Assembly (NCBI GenBank): GCA_016200265.1
Contig: JACQFE010000029.1
Span: forward strand, 1-64,000
Direction of reading: 5' to 3'
Length of the DNA: 64,000 nt
DNA from: Planctomycetota bacterium
GTDB lineage: Bacteria; Planctomycetota; Phycisphaerae; UBA1845
Shown: positions 62,357 to 64,000 of the stretch, one piece after another
Layout of the letters: every line of letters starts with the position of its first letter
How positions within the stretch are numbered: position 1 is the stretch's first letter
Position numbers and translations under genes: made by a program
The notes under the pieces: model-generated
Told to the model about the DNA's origin: nothing
What the model saw: only the letters and a program-made list of their open reading frames with translations
Database searches by the model: none

Positions 62357-64000
62357 TTACTGCGTCTTCGTCGATTCTTTGAGCTTCGTGCGATCGAGAA
62401 GATTTCGCTCGAAGAACTTGGCCATCTGCTGATAGTAGAGTAGACGATTTCCTTCCTTCGCGAAGCCGTGGCCTTCGTCAGGAAAATAAAGTTCCTCCAC
62501 ATCGACGCCTCGCTGTTTCAGCGCCACCGCGATCTGCATGGCCTCGCCGATCGGCACACGAGGATCGTTCAGTCCGTGAGCGATCATCAGCGGCATGTCG
62601 ATGCGATCGGCCTTGTAGATTGGTGAGATGGATTTCAAAAACTCCGGATCGGAGAGCGGGCCATATTCAACTTCGCGAAGCTTGCGACGATAGTCCTTCG
62701 TTTTTTCGAGGAACGTTTGAAAGTTCACGATGCCGACCACGTCGCAGGCGGCCCCGTAGTATTCCGGGGCTTCGGTGATGACGGCCATGGTCATGAAGCC
62801 GCCGTAGCTGCCGCCCCATGCCGCGACCATCTTCTTGTCGGTGAATCCCTGATCGATGACGTACTTCGCGGCCCAGATGCCGTCCTTCACGGACTTGTCG
62901 CGATTCTTGTAGTTGTCGGCCTCCAGAAATTTCTTGCCGTAGCCGCTTGAGCCGCGCGGGTTTGGTGCGACGACGCCGAAGCCCTTGGACAGAAAGTACT
63001 GAAATGAACGATTGAAATTCGGTCGGTACTGGGCCTCCGGGCCGCCGTGATACGAAACGATGAACGGAATCTTGGCGCCCTTCTGATAATCCGACGGCAA
63101 ATACATGAACGCCGGGATTTTCAGCCCATCGAACGATTCATAGTGAACAAGCTCAGGCAATCGGAATTTCGACACGTCGACGCCTTGTGTGTCGGCGGTC
63201 GTGAGCGCGACGGCCGGCTCCTTCGACTTGTTCATGTCCCATTTGTAAATTAAGCCCGGCGTGTTCGCATTGTCGATCGAATAGAGCAAGAAATTCCCTT
63301 GAAATCGCACATTTCCGACAACGCCCTTGGCAATCGTCGGACTCGGCATCGGCGAAAAATCCTTGGCCGATCGCAATTGAAGCGTCGCATAGCCATCCTC
63401 ATTGACGATGACCGCGAGCACCGTGCGACCCTCGTTGAGCACGCCGCCGTCGATCTCGCGGCCTGCAAGGTCGCTCATCACTGGCGTCACTTTTCCCGAC
63501 TTGAGATCGATGGTGTGAATCTGCTTAAGGTCGGCTTTGTAGTCGGTGTTCACCAGAAAACTCTTGTCATCGTCGGAGTATCCGATCGGCTCGAACGACC
63601 ACTCTTCACCCTTGGGCGTGATCTCGCGAGCTTCTTTCGTCGCCAGCGTGATCTCGAAAAGCTGTGTGAACGAGGCCGAGGTCTCCTTCATCACCATCAA
63701 TTTGCTGCCGTCGCGATTGAAATCGACGGGCGTGTTATCACCGGCGGCCTCATAGACTTTTCCCGCTTGTCGATTCTCTACGTAATGCACATAGATATGA
63801 AAATCCGCCGAGGAAGTTTCATTCGAACGATACGCAAACGCCTTCGAATCGCGCCGCCACAGCGGCGAATCCACCACGTCCTTTGGGCTCACGAACAGCG
63901 GATCGATTTTGCTCGTCGCGGTGTCGAGAAGATAAAGGTCCCACTGCTCGCTTCCGCCGACAGCGGCCACAATCGTGATCCACTTGCCATCCTCGCTGAG
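62357..64000 (-). CDS. S9 prolyl oligopeptidase family protein, partial at the window end
   Basis: The frame is open to the window edge, so the N-terminus is missing. The visible 548 codons cover most of the beta-propeller domain and the catalytic alpha/beta hydrolase. The catalytic Ser is in AAWGGSYGGFMTM, the oxyanion region is FIVSYHGGPEAQYRP, the acid is near MIAHGLNDPRVP and the His is in FPDEGHGFAKEGNR. Such S9 proteins cleave short peptides, often in the periplasm. The edge codons read LSEDGKWITIVAAVG. Confidence 0.92.
   Translation of the reverse strand, partial: LSEDGKWITIVAAVGGSEQWDLYLLDTATSKIDPLFVSPKDVVDSPLWRRDSKAFAYRSNETSSADFHIYVHYVENRQAGKVYEAAGDNTPVDFNRDGSKLMVMKETSASFTQLFEITLATKEAREITPKGEEWSFEPIGYSDDDKSFLVNTDYKADLKQIHTIDLKSGKVTPVMSDLAGREIDGGVLNEGRTVLAVIVNEDGYATLQLRSAKDFSPMPSPTIAKGVVGNVRFQGNFLLYSIDNANTPGLIYKWDMNKSKEPAVALTTADTQGVDVSKFRLPELVHYESFDGLKIPAFMYLPSDYQKGAKIPFIVSYHGGPEAQYRPNFNRSFQYFLSKGFGVVAPNPRGSSGYGKKFLEADNYKNRDKSVKDGIWAAKYVIDQGFTDKKMVAAWGGSYGGFMTMAVITEAPEYYGAACDVVGIVNFQTFLEKTKDYRRKLREVEYGPLSDPEFLKSISPIYKADRIDMPLMIAHGLNDPRVPIGEAMQIAVALKQRGVDVEELYFPDEGHGFAKEGNRLLYYQQMAKFFERNLLDRTKLKESTKTQ

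Overview
The window looks like chromosomal DNA from a planctomycete, probably one of the Phycisphaerae-like or related uncultured lineages. This is inferred from three things. Very large exported proteins are built from DCNxNGIPDECD-type calcium-binding/dockerin-like repeats and thrombospondin type 3 repeats. One protein carries IPTVSxWG C-terminal sorting signals. Gaps are crowded with short hairpin-forming interspersed repeats of the kind that give NPKRERG- and VGTAHPT-like peptides in spurious ORFs. No rRNA, tRNA, CRISPR array, prophage or transposase was recognised. All calls come from reading the sequence; no database search was run.

Layout. 1-0.7 kb: start of cysS (cut by the window edge) and ispF on the minus strand. 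0.9-2.9 kb: a modular surface lipoprotein. 3.1-10.2 kb: a response regulator with an XRE-type output domain, then a four-gene operon (ATPase, permease, GldG-like, DUF4340) for a Gld-type ABC system. 10.4-13.2 kb: gpsA, a sugar/choline-type nucleotidyltransferase and a crotonase on the plus strand. 13.3-15.4 kb: a coiled-coil membrane protein and manA. 15.6-16.9 kb: a tRNA-binding protein, a small lipoprotein, a Trm112-like protein and rpsR (bS18), closed by a strong terminator. 17-20.8 kb: an OleC-like AMP-forming ligase, dacB and a GNAT acetyltransferase. 20.8-27.2 kb: a stress cluster read leftward as groEL, groES, groEL, dnaJ, grpE, fmdB-like, yacG. 27.7-33.7 kb: a GNAT protein, a 128-bp tandem hairpin repeat, a 1247-residue beta-propeller-like repeat protein and a lipoprotein. 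33.9-38.1 kb: threonine synthase, dnaA and a GNAT protein. 38.1-45 kb: a secreted dockerin-like protein, a MacB/FtsX-type permease, a lipase-maturation-factor-like membrane protein and inositol-3-phosphate synthase. 45.2-49.3 kb: a giant three-module IPTL-CTERM-type protein. 49.4-53.4 kb: moaA, glmS, a VOC protein and a conserved hypothetical. 53.9-64 kb: hmgA, a SpoIIE-type phosphatase, a ROK kinase coupled to serA, a PrpD-family protein, a membrane protein, an AraC regulator and a truncated S9 peptidase.

Most genes are ordinary housekeeping genes set singly or in short operons. The clear functional units are the Gld-like ABC operon, the chaperone cluster, and the overlapping serA-ROK and tRNA-binding/lipoprotein pairs. 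The least ordinary content is (i) the 45.2-49.3 kb protein, in which three copies of a complete signal-peptide/module/sorting-signal protein appear fused in one reading frame, (ii) at least eight families of small interspersed repeats, some of which have entered coding sequence, (iii) the 128-bp hairpin tandem repeat, and (iv) a possible AUA-initiated VOC gene and a cryptic zinc-ribbon ORF overlapping the start of the lipase maturation factor gene.
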